51,561 bases of DNA, taken from positions 1-51,561 of the forward strand of contig JADNRY010000417.1 of the NCBI GenBank assembly GCA_015501585.1. Reading direction: 5' to 3'. Position 1 is the first letter of the stretch. The number at the start of each line of letters is the position of its first letter. The stretch is from Rhodocollybia butyracea. Lineage: Eukaryota > Basidiomycota > Agaricomycetes > Agaricales > Omphalotaceae. Positions 29,766-41,541 of the stretch are shown piece after piece. The position numbers and the translations under genes are program-made. The notes beneath the pieces are model-generated. The model ran no database searches. It saw nothing but the letters and a program-made list of their open reading frames with translations, and was not told the origin of the DNA.

Positions 29766-31611
29766 CCATTCGAAGGTCTCATCAGCAATGACGATATGCC
29801 AGGGCTTGTACCCGTTTCTGATTCGGACTCCGAGGAGGAATATCCCGAGTTTGACTTTGTACCAGCTCCTGCACCTTATTCAGAGTCAGACCCTGAAGAA
29901 GAAAAAGGAGAGACCATACTCGAGGAGGCCAATCTTCGTGACCTCTACATCCTCTCCACAGACATTCCCTTTGCCGATCTTGATGCTGCTAAACACGTTA
30001 GCGGAGAAAGTGACGAGAAGGTATTCTCTCACATTCTCGACACTGGATGCACCAAGCATATGTCCCCTGATGAGACAATCTTTGATTTGGCACCCAGTGC
30101 TTGCCCTGGAAGACGTTTCCATACAGCTACTAAAGGGAAATTCAGTGCAAACTTACGCGCTGATGTGAACGTTCGAGTAGGAGAAAAGAATGTACTGCTA
30201 CGGAATGTGTTGTACGTTCCCAAGCTTTCTAACACATTGATATTGATTGGAAGCCTTGACAATGCCGGATACACGATTACCTTTGGGGGTGGTCAAGCTA
30301 CCATTGTCAATGCTGATGGTGACCTTGTAGGTTGCGTCCCGAAATCCAATGGATTATATTGCATTGTTAGTGATATTACACCTGGGGAAGTCAATGCTGT
30401 GGTTGAGAAAGTCACATTGGAGGAACTGCACCGATGTATGGGACATATCTCCTATCCCGCTGCGAGAAGGATGGTTGAAAATGGATTTGTTGAGGGAGTT
30501 GAACTTGAAAACATCGATGTTGACCAATGCGAGACTTGTATCTTTGCAAAACAATCTAGGAAACCAATTCCAAAAGTACACCAAGGTGAATGTGCACAAA
30601 GTCTTGGAGAACATGTACACTCTGATGTTTGGGGTCGCATGGATAGAATCTAAAGGTGGAAAGTGTTATTTCATTACTTTCACTGATGACAGTACATGCC
30701 TAACTCACCTCTTCCTGCTCCGCTTGAAAAGCGACACGTTCCGAGCTTACCAGCAATACGCGGCGCTCATGAAAAATCTTTTCAGAGTGACTATCCAGAT
30801 TTTCCATTCAGATGGAGGTGGCAAATATATGAGCGAGGAATTTAAAACTCACCTACGCGATAATGGAATAGTCCACCGAGTCACTATACATGACACTCCC
30901 GAAGAGAACGGCGTTGCGGAACGCCTAAACCTCATACTACTTCAGTGAGTCCGAGCTATGCTTCATGCTAGCAATCTACCAAAGTCTCTATGGGCCGAAT
31001 GCATAACTCACGCTGTTTGGTTCAAGAACCGCACACTGACTCGTGCCCTAGCCGACAAAACTCCCTATGAAGCGGCATACGGAAAGAGGCCAAATGTTGC
31101 TAATACACCGGAATGGGGAGCAAAGGTCTTCATGCTAAAGAAATCCATTTCTAAACTCGACATTAGAACCAGAGTTGGACAATGGGTTGGCCATAATGAC
31201 AGTACCGAAGAAATTGAAGTGGGCACAGAATCTGGTGGCCGGACACGAAAACAGTTGGAATTGAGCGGTCTGTTATTTCTAGGTGCGAGGATAATGAGAT
31301 TCGAGGTTTTATTGAGGTGGAAGAGAGAGAAAGTGATGTTGGACTTGAGGGGAGAGAGTTGAAGTTGAAAGGTCCCCGATCAACGTTGACAAGCCCGACA
31401 TCAACGAACGTCAATCAATCTCCTCACTGTCACGTCAATCAATCTCCTCACCATCAATTGATGATGCCAATGTCGAACAGCCTATTCAAAATCAGGCATG
31501 GAGTTCATCGAGAATCAGGAGACCTTCTCCTTATGCCCAACGGTTGCTTGAAGGTGAAGGAACTACTACCGGGACTGGCTGTACCGAGTCTATCCTACCT
31601 AGAGGAATGAC
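29766..31611 (+). pseudogene. Copia 2 protease and integrase
   Basis: The protease motif DTGCTKHM is followed by a GAG-pre-integrase HHCC (LHRCMGH ... CETC) and the integrase triad. HSDVWG ends one frame near 30630. After a frameshift come FHSDGGGKY and NGVAERLN. A TGA at 30946-30948 sits before VRAMLHASNLPKSLWAE where arginine is expected, so it reads as CGA to TGA. The C-terminal integrase part (HRIWWPDTKTVGIERS) is in yet another frame near 31212-31270. The linker to the reverse transcriptase (RIRRPSPYAQRLLEGEG) lies near 31510-31555. At least three frameshifts and one nonsense change were counted. Confidence 0.88.
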
Positions 31612-31785
31612 ACATCAGGAAAAGCCATTTTTGCCTAGGTGACCCCAGAGTGGCCTAAAGCAAACTAGGTGACCTATGAATCCTATGGCATCCTAGGAAT
31701 TTGGGCTCATCCCTTGCCAGTCAAGGCTCTTGAGGATTCCCTAGGCAAGCCTAGGTTTGCCCAGGCTTGCCCAGGTGCTTAAAAA
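31612..31785. repeat. CCTAGG-rich segment replacing part of copia RT
   Basis: Between LPRGM and LGMKRCNVDHAVFYRH of copia 2 the N-terminal half of the reverse transcriptase is absent. About 170 bp of CCTAGG/GCCCAGG-rich sequence stands in its place. It resembles the CCTAGG-rich edge of the repeat at 7.2-7.85 kb. Whether it arrived as an insertion followed by deletion or as filler at a deletion cannot be told. Confidence 0.5.
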
Positions 31786-31788
31786 GCA

Positions 31789-32847
31789 TTGCTAGGAATG
31801 AAGAGATGCAATGTAGATCATGCGGTGTTTTATAGACACCAGGACGGCATGCTTATAATTATCATTACTTTGGTTGATGATCTGACCATACTTGCTTCTA
31901 CTCTAGCTCTGGTTGATCTTGTCAAGGCCAAGCTCCGCATTGCATTTTCTATTACCGACATGGGCGAAATCCACTGGATACTTGGTATTGAAGTAAAGCG
32001 TAACTGTGCACACCGCACCATTTCTCTTTCCCAAAAATCATATATCAACTCAATAGTCCGGCTATTTGATCTCAAAAATGCCAGATCTTCTGCTTTCCCT
32101 ATTGATCCCCACAACCGTCTTTCCACACTCCAATCTCCTCAGACTCCTGAAGAGATTGCCGCTATGTGTAACATCCCTTACCAAACACTTGTTGGGAAGG
32201 TTATGTATGCTTCAATTGGTACTAGAGTTGATGTTGCATACGCCATGCACAAACTCTCCAAATTCCTCACCAATCCGGGCATGATTCATTGGAATGAAGG
32301 TCGGCGGTGTATACACTATCTCAAGGGAACTAGGGACTGGCAGCTCACTTACGGTGAAACTCAGGAGGATCTGAATGGCTATGTTGACGCTGATGGGAAC
32401 ATGAATGAGAACCGAAAAGCGATTACTGGATATGTTTTCATTATCGATGGAGGAGCCATTAGCTGGGGATCCCGTTCGCAATCCTTGGTATCTCTGTCCA
32501 CTACTGAATCCAAATACATCGCGGCCACCGAAGCCTCTAAGGAAGGCATCTGGATTCGCTCTTTCATTTCCCAAGTCTTCAAACCGACTTACTCCATTAT
32601 TCAAAATCCGACGGACTTGAAGTCTGATAATCAAGCCGCTATTGCGTTGTCTCAAGATCATCAGTTCCATGGTCGTACTAAGCACATTGATATACGCTTC
32701 CACTTCATCTGCTATGTTATTGAAGAAGGGAAGATCCATCTCCTCTACTGCCCCACCGAAGAAATGCTTGTGGATACCTTGACGAAGGGTCTTCCGAGCG
32801 CCAAGGCGAAACACTTCGCAGCCGGCTTAGGACTTGGTCCAGTCTGA
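31789..32847 (+). pseudogene. Copia 2 reverse transcriptase (C-terminal half) and RNase H
   Basis: An open 352-codon stretch holds the reverse transcriptase active site as LVDDLTI, then MGEIHWILGIEVKR, YQTLVGKVMYASIGTRVDVAYA and HYLKGTRDWQLTYG. RNase H follows with GYVDADGN, the acidic SLSTTESKY and SDNQAAIALSQD, and ends VDTLTKGLPSAKAKHF. The polymerase fingers and part of the palm are missing (see the segment just upstream), so it cannot copy RNA. Only this part of the element has kept a long clean frame. Confidence 0.88.
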
Positions 32848-32853
32848 GGGGAG
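32845..32853 (+). promoter_or_regulatory. Copia 2 polypurine tract
   Basis: The purine run GAGGGGAG directly precedes the 3' LTR start (TGTTGAG at 32854), the usual place and composition for the plus-strand primer. Confidence 0.65.
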
Positions 32854-33157
32854 TGTTGAGTAAGTACAAACGTGTTCCGTGTAAGATAGCCTGTAGTATT
32901 TAATTTTCATTTTGGCTATTATCTAACTTACTTGTACTTGTAGCTACTCGCGTATGTAAGCTACCTCAGACGTTTACTCCGACTAGTATTCGCGCTGAGG
33001 TTAGCCTTTCTTTTATTCTCTTTGTATATTAGTTTACTTACTTATCCTGTACTAGTCCGTACATTTACTTTACAGGTATATTAGATGTTTACTCCGACTA
33101 GTATTCGCGCTGAGTCCGTACATTTACTTTACAGCGCTATAAGAAATTACTACAACA
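32854..33157 (+). repeat. 3' LTR of copia 2
   Basis: 304 bp, TGTTGAG to CAACA, followed by the target copy TATCT. It is the uninterrupted reference for the split 5' LTR. It contains a near-duplicate of GATGTTTACTCCGACTAGTATTC/GACGTTTACTCC.. within itself (about 32967 and 33087). Confidence 0.95.
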
Positions 33158-33217
33158 TATCTATGCCATGAATTGATGCATTAGAGCAATACACCAAATA
33201 ATTATATTAAATATCAT

Positions 33218-34780
33218 CTAGACCTCCACCGTAATCCTCTTCATTTCAATTTCTACCTCCAGGTTTTGACCAGAATTTAGAGTAGACTCGCCCTGGGAAA
33301 TATTTGCAGCACGCATAAGGTTTGCAATATTCTTTGTACTATCCATTCCACCTTGGGATGAATATTGCAACGTGGAAGGCGCAATGGTTGTGCTGCCTTG
33401 GGAGTCAACAATTTTTTGGGTAATGCTTCTTCCAATGCATGTACACAAGATAATCATAGTTGGAGAAATGCCCTGTAAGAATGTTAGCAAATCAAAGAAT
33501 ATCATGTAGTTTTTGTCCACATACTGCCACCAAAATGGTTGGCCCTGTCATATCCACTGGAATAGCAATTGTACTCAGGTGTCCTTCCACAGCAGCATGA
33601 GCAATCAATGCAATTGGATATAGGACCCCACATTCCAGACTGGGTAGTAATGAGACTCTGGGAATGAGATAGAGCAGGATGTTTACATACAGAACAGCAA
33701 TCAGATCCTTATATTTCTGATTGATCATACCACTGCGACCAAATGTTGCACTTGTCCGCCTACCAACCCACCAAATTCGTCCAGCTGTGGAGCAGAGTAA
33801 GGTACAGTAAATTTGCCATGGCACGTCCGGCACATACCAATCATTGCTGTCAGTAACATATTGAAGACCGCATTGGCATAGAAAAATCCTAGTCCTATAT
33901 TTTTTCCCTTTAATTCCAGGTCAAAATTGCTTTCAATGGCTGCGTTGGAGAATCCTTTGGTCCGCATGATATCACTTGTGAGGCCAACCACTAGGCGATA
34001 GTAAATGGATCTAGTTCCTGAAAAAGACATATTAACATACCGTTGAGTACCAATGAAGCTAGTGCTGGCAAAATGATAATCCATAATCTGGATCCCCAGA
34101 CAAGATAAATCCGATGAATCTAGGCCCATTTGCGTCAACGATAGGAGGCTTTACTCATCAACAGTACATACCATGACAGAATCTGCAATGCAGCTGGTTC
34201 CATTTGCTCAAGATTGTACTAACAGACTCCAAGAAGTGATGACTTACTTTGCAAGCACTAAGCATGTGTATACAAAACCTCTGATAGCACATAATAAGTA
34301 TAAATCATATCACAATTAGTAAACCCTTACGTCATGACTGTCTCAGCTGTATTTGCATTAAAGAACTTCACGAAGGCAGCAAGATCCTGGGTCCTTAGGG
34401 TATTATAGATTACCACAAGATCGTCAATGCCAGTTGCAGCACTGATTATTCCGCCAACAGATGTGATTAAGAATAGACTGATTATCCATGCAATGTGCAA
34501 GTTGCGATGTGGAATGTTTTTGCCTTTGTAGAGGAAGTGGACTGACAGTCCAAAGAGCAAAGTGTAAAAGCCTATGAAATTGTGGATTAAAATGGACTGA
34601 GAACAGTTGAGCGGATTTTAGACGGAATTACCAAACAGAGCCAATACCAGCTGTATCAATGAAAAAATTAGTCCACATTGTCGAAACTTTAAACAAAGAA
34701 CATACAGCAAAAACGATGATGGGTCCCACGATTGCAACTTGTGCCGAGAACAGAGAGGATTCTGAAAATATGGTACTCAT
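33218..34780 (-). CDS. Multi-pass membrane protein, paralogue 1 (10 exons)
   Basis: The ten exons (minus strand) are 34780-34706, 34650-34632, 34571-34331, 34280-34248, 34193-34172, 34119-34041, 33990-33838, 33784-33691, 33639-33525 and 33472-33218. All introns are GT-AG and about 48-61 nt long. The exons sum to 1086 nt, giving 361 residues with no internal stop. The start MSTIFSESSLFSAQVAIVGP is set by alignment with the paralogue at 41542. Hydrophobic segments suggest about seven membrane spans. Shared landmarks are IADSV, HRIYLVWGS, GFSNAAIESNF, AGRIWWVGR, GVLYPIALIAHAA and GISPTMIIL, followed by a soluble tail. The style fits an uncharacterised basidiomycete 7TM-like family; ligand and role are unknown. 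The gene is intact although surrounded by dead elements. Confidence 0.85.
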
Positions 34781-35394
34781 GAGGGCTACAGGCCACAGTA
34801 CGAACATGATGTCGGACCTTTATATCAGACTCCACCATCCTCAGCGCCATCTTGATCAGGATTGATGCCTGCTTGCTCATGGTAAGTACCTTTATTTTCT
34901 TATCTTGATGTCTTCTGCATTGCTACCGACTGCCAAGACACGCATTCCTTGGTAGGATGACACGAAGGCACACGAAGGCACGTTGATAATCAAAAGTTCT
35001 TTGCTAAATTTTTGTGATGATATCTTCTTGATGCTCTCATTTCATCATTTCATTATTTTTGGTCAAAAGATGTCGGGAATCCTTCCGGATTGCTACTAAA
35101 GGGAATTGGGGAGTGACAAACGGAGTTTTGAATCGTCGTACTTGTCCTTAAAAGTTACTTTGTAATGTACTAGTACAACAAAGTAGCTTGACGTACTTTG
35201 ATGGGTACTTTGATGGTACTTGTGCTACTTATGTACTTATGATACACTTAGTCTCGAGCTTGTGACCTCGCGTAGGCCGCGCTAATGGTAGTATACACTG
35301 AGAGCCCCAATCAAGCATCCAGAATGCAGTACACCACCAAATTAAGCATTTTTAAAAGATCAAGATGCCAGTATTCATATGCTAAGAAGCACTG

Positions 35395-35490
35395 ATCAGC
35401 AAAACATGGGTGAGCTGGAACTGTTATCAGGCACCATATAGCCGTTTCCAGCGGCCCCCAGCGCTGTACAGTGCTGGAAGGTGGCCTCCC
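35395..35490. repeat. 96-bp dispersed repeat, copy 1
   Basis: ATCAGCAAAACATGGGTGAG through CAGCGCTGTACAGTGC to GGCCTCCC. It matches 37292-37387 in the same orientation with scattered substitutions and the same length. The function is unknown. Confidence 0.8.
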
Positions 35491-37291
35491 ATGCACACAC
35501 ATTCTGTTGATCAGTGACAGTTCCCAAGTAGTGCAAGTAGTTTGAATTTATTGGCGCAGCTAGCTTGAAGTAGTAATCAAGTACTTGTCGGCCTTTACCA
35601 GTAGCACTCATTATGCAATGATTTCATTCCTTTCCTTCCTTCCACGACCTCTGTACTTTCAATAGAATTGGGTGATGTGCACTTCCGTAGGTTAAGGACT
35701 GGTATCAGTTAACCTACTTCAAAAGTTCACTAGCAAGTGCTTAATCTGTTCCAATATTCCTATATCAGCTATGATCCGTCTCTCAGGTCCTTAGCATCAC
35801 AGCCCAGGGCCTTACATGTTGCCTGGGCGGTGAAGATAAACTTTAACACTGTCTTTCGGAGAAAGTCTCAGCAAGCCTAAGCTCCAGGAACCCGCGCCGC
35901 CATTGAAAATAAAAGTGTACCCATGATGCCATAACTAGGTACGCTTAGCCTTGGCATGCTCGTCCTCAGCAAGTAGTGTGTGCAAACAGTGTATGCAATA
36001 TCATGATCAATCGTTTGATCTAGTCATTCGGATCTCTTACATCAGTGTGAATCAAATAGCGAGTTATCCAACACACAACAGGTCACAGCAGGAGACTCAA
36101 GCTCATGGGATTCCGACAACTTGGCTAAAAATTACTTCCCCGTGTTGACCGGACTGCTTTCCATTTCCCCTTATCTTTAATTATTAACCGTGTGCCTTGA
36201 GCTCAGCCAGTGTTCTAGATAACACTACCACAGATGACGCTACCGCAATTCATTCATGATACAAGGGTGGACCTTCTTGGGACCTCTGCTTCAATTCTTG
36301 CTACTTATTACAAACACCGGGAAGCTATACAATGGAACACTCTCCTGATGAATTACAACCGATTGCGCGTTTACGCCTGAAAAACGACAGGAAGCCCTTC
36401 TGTATCGGTGCATCAGTAACGGAACGAAACAGCTACAGCTATGCGCACATGCTCCTGAGCTTTTGGGAAAAATTCAGGACTGGAAAAATCAATGGCAGGA
36501 AACGCGATCCTTCAAAAAATTAAAGAGATTAGAGCTTCCCCTAACTAAGAAATGTAGATGGTTAAATACCTGTCCCGCTCTTCAAGAGCTCCTTCTCCAT
36601 CCGTAGGAGGATTAACTCTGGTTGTATGAAAGATCAGTACAGACTACAGTAGGAGTCGTAGAGACACTTTATCCTACCTCTTACTCTCGGATAGCTCTGC
36701 ACCCTTACTGTTTTGAAGTGGACGGGCTATAACTGCTGTTACTGTAAGAAGTGACAGCGAAAAAACCTTGCCAATTGGTGGAAGATGCATAGTGCTAGGT
36801 TTGCATGAAGCCAATCTACATTGTCTTTTTAACTGTACCTGCACTAAATGGGTCACTAGATACGAGGCACGGTAATCTTCTAGATAACATTTCCCATACA
36901 AGGATACCTGTATTCCCCCCCTTTTACCCATGCATTTACGCCACTGGGAAACACTCAAATATACTTATCCAAAATTACTTACACTTGAATCAAGGGAGGA
37001 ATAGACCGCTTTACATCAGAACACATGCATTTCCGAACTTGAATGGCGCTATCTTTTGCACACCTAGATCTTGTTGCTCAGAACCACAAATAATTTTTGG
37101 TGCCCTGAAGAGGTGGCGGCCAGGTCACAGGTGAGGCAGATATTGGTACTATTGTTTTAGTTGCCGATCCGATGATGATAGCAATCCGGAATTGATAATC
37201 ATCCGATATCAATTACTCAACTATTACACAGCTACCTAGCACCAGGCTCAGACTCAGAGCCTGACATTATGCGTTACGCATAGTGCTGCCA

Positions 37292-37387
37292 ATCAGCAAA
37301 ACATGGGTGAGCTGGAGCTGCTGTCAGGCGCCATATAGCCATTCCTTGTGGCTCCCAGCGCTGTACAGTGCCGGCAAGCGGCTTCCC
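37292..37387. repeat. 96-bp dispersed repeat, copy 2
   Basis: Partner of 35395-35490. Both contain the palindromic core AGCGCTGTACAGTGC(C/T). No target duplication or terminal repeat is visible, so the mobilising mechanism is unclear. Confidence 0.8.
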
Positions 37388-38342
37388 GTTTTGCTGTATG
37401 TTTATACATGTGACCATGCTTGAACCCTCCCGTTACACAAGAAAGATTATCCTCAGGGAGTCCTGTTATGGGAGCATCCTAGGCCTATAGCACTCTAGGG
37501 GCTTGATGCTGTTAGACAAGAAACTTCGCTAGAGGGGCCTGGAAACTGGCAGTTTTTTCACACAGACTTTTTTGGAGCGACGGACCTGAGCGCTTAACCT
37601 AATAAGCCAAGACCAAATTAGGATTTGGAGATGGGAATGACGTCTGATGCACATTTGACCTCCTGCACTTTGTCATTATTACAATCTTGAATTTGGGCGC
37701 TTGGTTATGACATTTTGCTTATTTTGTATGAGACATAACAAATGTGTCAAAAAAATCCTCCTGTCTCCAAATTCTAATTAGATCCTGCCTTACTAGGATT
37801 GCCTAATGGCAGTTTTGACAGCTGCAAATGCTCTGCAAGGATTTGCTTCCGGTTTCTCAAGCCATCTAACGAGGTTTCATGTTTAACAACAACAATATCT
37901 TAAGGGCTTGGTTACCAGGCGAGGAGCATCCACTTGTACTTGTAGATACATCCAGATTAGCTGTACTGTACCATATCTCTGAAGGCCAAGTAGTAATAGA
38001 CCCATGGACCACTAGCTCCAATCCCCCTGAGCCTGGGCTTCATGGCTCAGGGAAGACCCTCAATATCCCGTACTGCAGTATATAAGGCCAAGTAATATAG
38101 AACACATAGAGCGAGCTCAGGAGACAGATACAATAGTTATCTACTTGCTATTAGTAAGTATTAGCTTGTATGATTTTTTATTGTTTTAACAAGACAGGTT
38201 TATAATTATCATATTGTAATCATTAATCCTGCAGGCGCGTAAACTTCGGGCAGGCACGCTAAAGCCTCCTTTACGCTATCAAAATATCCCCAACCCTAAC
38301 CTCTAACTTTCGCGCTGTGCGCGAGCTGCCTGCGGTGGCACC

Positions 38343-38381
38343 CAACCCCTAATCCCTAACCCTAACCTAACCTAACCTAAG
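38343..38381. repeat. Degenerate interstitial telomeric repeat
   Basis: The tract reads CCCCTAATCCCTAACCCTAA then CCTAA three times, that is TTAGGG/TTAGG units on the minus strand. A related CAACCCTAACCTCTAAC lies 45 bp upstream. A GC-rich stretch (CGCGCTGTGCGCGAGCTG) sits between them. TTAGGG is the usual fungal telomere unit. Confidence 0.7.
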
Positions 38382-38404
38382 ATAATAAAAAAGAATAACA
38401 AAAT

Positions 38405-38492
38405 GTTACCAGTAAGGATTGAACTACCAACCCCGTCGTAATCCCGTTGACACCCGTTGACAGCAGCAGAACCACTCTGCCATACGTACAAG
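38405..38492 (-). tRNA. tRNA-like remnant (possible pseudogene or SINE head)
   Basis: The minus strand has an A-box-like D arm, GCAG-AGTGGTT-CTGC within TGGCAGAGTGGTT, and about 50 nt downstream a B-box-like AGTTCAATCC. A run of T follows (CATTTTG). The acceptor stem does not pair well (GTACGTA against TACTGGTAAC) and no clear anticodon arm can be drawn; TCAACGGG occurs twice in its place. A functional tRNA is unlikely, and no isotype is assigned. Confidence 0.3.
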
Positions 38493-38499
38493 AGAATCC

Positions 38500-39734
38500 C
38501 TGATGGGCATTTAATTATGTGGCACCTGTCATTATGTACACTTGATAATAGCAAGAAATAATTGTAAAATCTCTAGACTTGTTATAACAAGTTAATAATT
38601 ATTAAAAGCGTGTTGGATAATGATAGAGCATACCGAAGCCCTTGTATCTCCAATCTCCTGTGAGAGCCTCACGGCTGGAAAGCATTCAAATTTTCAGACT
38701 AAATTCAGCTATGATGCAATAGCACATTTGTGTTTCCAAATGGTGCCATTCTTTGAATGGCTTTCAAGTAGTACTGGATCTCGTTATCATCCTAAAATAA
38801 CGAGTAGTACCTCAAGAGTGCATTGCAAGGTACCACTCATTATTTGTGGATAAACAGGTACCGGGATCCAGCGGATCTCTCAAACGGGTGTTCCCACCGG
38901 TTAACTCGCGCAGTGTCCCGTGGGACCCGGACCCGCGTACGGTGTCCATCTCTAGAATACAAACCTGGCTCTAAATATTTCATGTATACAGTCATGGTTG
39001 ACAAAACAGTCTTATACAAGGGTCAAATTGCACATCTCAAATCTTTTTGTGATTTTGTTGCTATGAGGACTACAATGTAACAAACTCATCACTTAAAAAT
39101 TCTTGGTGGATCCATGCTCAAATTTGATTTATGAGTAAACTAGTATAGCAACCAGTAGAAGCTCTTCTGACAGAAGAATAGACTATAGCAATGTAAAGAC
39201 AATATCTCCATTAGCCGGCAGAAGAACATAGCACATCCCTTCTCAGGTGTGCCTCAGTGTTGGAACGGGCATTGGCCCTTTCCATTCAATTAGAAACACT
39301 ACTAATCTACCAAAGTGTAAGTCTAAGTATCACCATTGTTAGTACATCAAGGCTAGAGTGTGAGGCGCTCTCTATAAGTCCCTAACTAAGTCTGGTGGCC
39401 ATTGTCCTCAAGCTTCCCTCTTGTTTTGTACAACTAAAGGTACTATTAAGCAATGCCGCAATTACTCTTTTTGGCTAGCCCTAACAGACCAGCCGTAGGT
39501 ATGGACATTGCGGTAAGACTTGTTAGGGCTCGCGCGCACCGCATATATCCAGCATAAATTAGGCTTTAAGGTGCCCAGCAATAACTTCCCGAAGTTAATT
39601 TTATTGTGGCTGGTTGGACATAACAAGGGATTATAAATTATCAACAGATATTATATAAGATCTGTGTTCTATGCTCTTCCATTCTTAGTAGGAATAACTA
39701 CAGCAAATGTTTCAGATAACTACTCTCTCAATAT
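38500..39734. other. Region without a recognisable gene
   Basis: A lone hAT-N2-type terminus (GGTGTCCATCTCTAG, about 38940-38955) and GGGATCC-rich sequence before it mark a decayed MITE end. The rest has no motif-bearing frame. Confidence 0.35.
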
Positions 39735-40428
39735 CAAAGATGTCCACGAGTCCGGATCCAAGTATATTTGGATCCGTTGCGCAAGTACTTGTGGGCCTCA
39801 AGGGGCTACTTTCTACCTATACGGATCCGTGGGAAACGGATACCGGGATCCGCAAGTATTTTAGTCCAAGTACTTGCAAGTACGGAACCCAGATGCCTAC
39901 AAGTTACTTGGGATTACCTGCAAGTATTTAGTACTTACAATGATAATTAAATAATTACTACATGAAAGTATAGAGGTGAGGTACCTAATGCATAGAATAG
40001 AGCATGATACACTTGATATATGAACAGGGAACAGCAGTTCTTAATTGATACAAGCAACAGAACCTAAAGAACTGCCATATCCCTTATAATTGTAGAGTAT
40101 ACTACAGTGCATATAGCCACATATAGCTTACTACATGCTAGGTGGAGACATGAGCTTCTCAGACAAGGTATAATACATGTAGAATAGCATATTCCAGTCC
40201 TGATTTGAGCGAAAAAAAAATCATCCTGACCCTCCCCACAAATATTTTGTCTTCTTGCAAGTACCTCAAGTACTTGCAAGTAGCTAGAATTTCTCTAAAG
40301 TGCTACTTGCTACCCGTACGGATCCATGGGAAACGGATATCCGGATCCGCAAGTAGCAATACTTGCGAGTATTCCCACGCCAATACTTGTGGGTACTTCC
40401 CGGCGATCCGGACTCGTGGACATCTTTA
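39735..40428. mobile_element. hAT-N2 MITE, diverged copy
   Basis: The left end reads AAAGATGTCCACGAGTCCGG and the right end GGACTCGTGGACATCTTT. Length is about 694 bp, close to the 709-bp reference. Internally it has the same CAAGTACTTGCAAG and GTGGGAAACGGAT words, but I did not find the central palindrome. Flanking 8-mers are not identical, so it is an older copy. Confidence 0.7.
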
Positions 40429-40495
40429 TCTCTTATTAGTTCATTTTGATTTTCATCATTTTGTTCTGTACATCAACATCAATAACAGATCGGTC

Positions 40496-41073
40496 TAGGG
40501 ATCCGCACCGTAACCGTATGATACGGTTGAACTGTTGACGGTTATGGGTAGTGGAGTAGCCATAACCAGGCCGTAACCATACCGTATGATGGTCTCGAGG
40601 TCAACTTACTTACGGTCACGGTTATGGTACTGCCGCATACCATATACTGACTGAATAGTATCCAGGTACAATATGGCCGCACAACAGATTTATCATTCTA
40701 TGCTTACGACCTACCTACAAGACCCAACAACTGAGACACATCAGCCAGATTAATTGCCAAGTGACAATGTAAGTCTAAAAAAAGCAGCTGATCAGTAGAA
40801 GATAAAAGAAATAAAAATGCGAGAGTCAGCCTCTGTGCCGTTAGGCGCTTGTCCAACGCATCTTCAACTCTTGCCGACATATCCCATCACCCACCCATCC
40901 CTGGGCTTGAGTCAGGACTTGAGGATGTTTAAAACCCAGTTTATGGTGTGTAGAAATATCTATACGGCCGTAACCCGTAAGTTTAACGTAACTGTACCGT
41001 ATGAGGCATTTTACGGTTATAGTTATAGCACCATAGCCATGAGCTACCGGAAAACTTACATTGCGGATCCCTG
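40496..41073. mobile_element. hAT-N3 MITE, ACGGT-rich
   Basis: The left end TAGGGATCCGCACCGTAACC and right end TTGCGGATCCCTG are complementary over the first 11 positions bar one. Subterminal sequence is rich in CCGTAACC/ACGGTTAT. The left flank GATCGGTC and right flank GATCATCGGTC would be an 8-bp duplication if 3 nt (ATC) were inserted later. The subterminal ACGG words match the end of the hAT transposase relic at 21310. Confidence 0.55.
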
Positions 41074-41541
41074 GATCATCGGTCGGTACCATAAGTGTGG
41101 GCCATCAATAATATATTCAGAAATCCGACTCTGTCCTAGTGAGAGAAAAAACTTATTTTTATTCAAAACAGATTCCAGAGATTGCGAGCCATGAGTACAT
41201 ACACGGATATAAGTAGCCATATACAGCTTAGTGTAAGCACTGGGTGCATGCAAGGAACATTTGATTTCGGCTTCATAGTGATTCTTTGTCTATGCCCTAG
41301 GAGACAAACCTTTTTTTGGGGTATCCAAAACAGATCCCGACATGAGTACACAGAGATGAGTAGCCAAATACAAGTCTGTTCGAGCACATCCCGGCTTGAA
41401 AGTTATCAAGCGTGTGAGGCACAACCTGAAAGTGACAGCTAAACCCAATAGCTGTGTCACTGGTCATCTTGATCAAACCTAGCGAATGTATATAAATCGA
41501 GCCCCCCATGACAGCACTACCACTACACCTGCAGTATACAG

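Larger units (their letters stand above)
23403..33157 (+). mobile_element. Copia retrotransposon 2 with nested insertions
   Basis: A perfect 5-bp duplication TATCT (23398-23402, 33158-33162) flanks the whole unit. The 5' LTR is split into 23403-23500 and 27498-27707 by a 3997-bp insertion. The 3' LTR is 32854-33157. Order inside: primer binding site, gag, zinc knuckle, protease, integrase, part of reverse transcriptase, RNase H, polypurine tract. A hAT-N1 MITE (29040-29757) interrupts gag-pol and a short foreign segment (31612-31785) replaces the N-terminal half of the reverse transcriptase. Frameshifts and stops make it inactive. Confidence 0.92.
34781..38280. other. Intergenic region, no convincing gene
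   Basis: The spacer upstream of paralogue 1 holds one short duplication (35395-35490 and 37292-37387). It also has an imperfect inverted repeat around 37610-37800 (ATTAGGATTTGGAGA against TCTCCAAATTCTAAT). Frames at 36332-36523, 36674-37134 and 37879-38085 lack domains and splice support and were not called. Confidence 0.4.

Noticed and set aside
32212..32814. 200-codon minus frame
   Set aside because: It is antisense to the copia 2 RNase H region, which has clear catalytic motifs on the plus strand.
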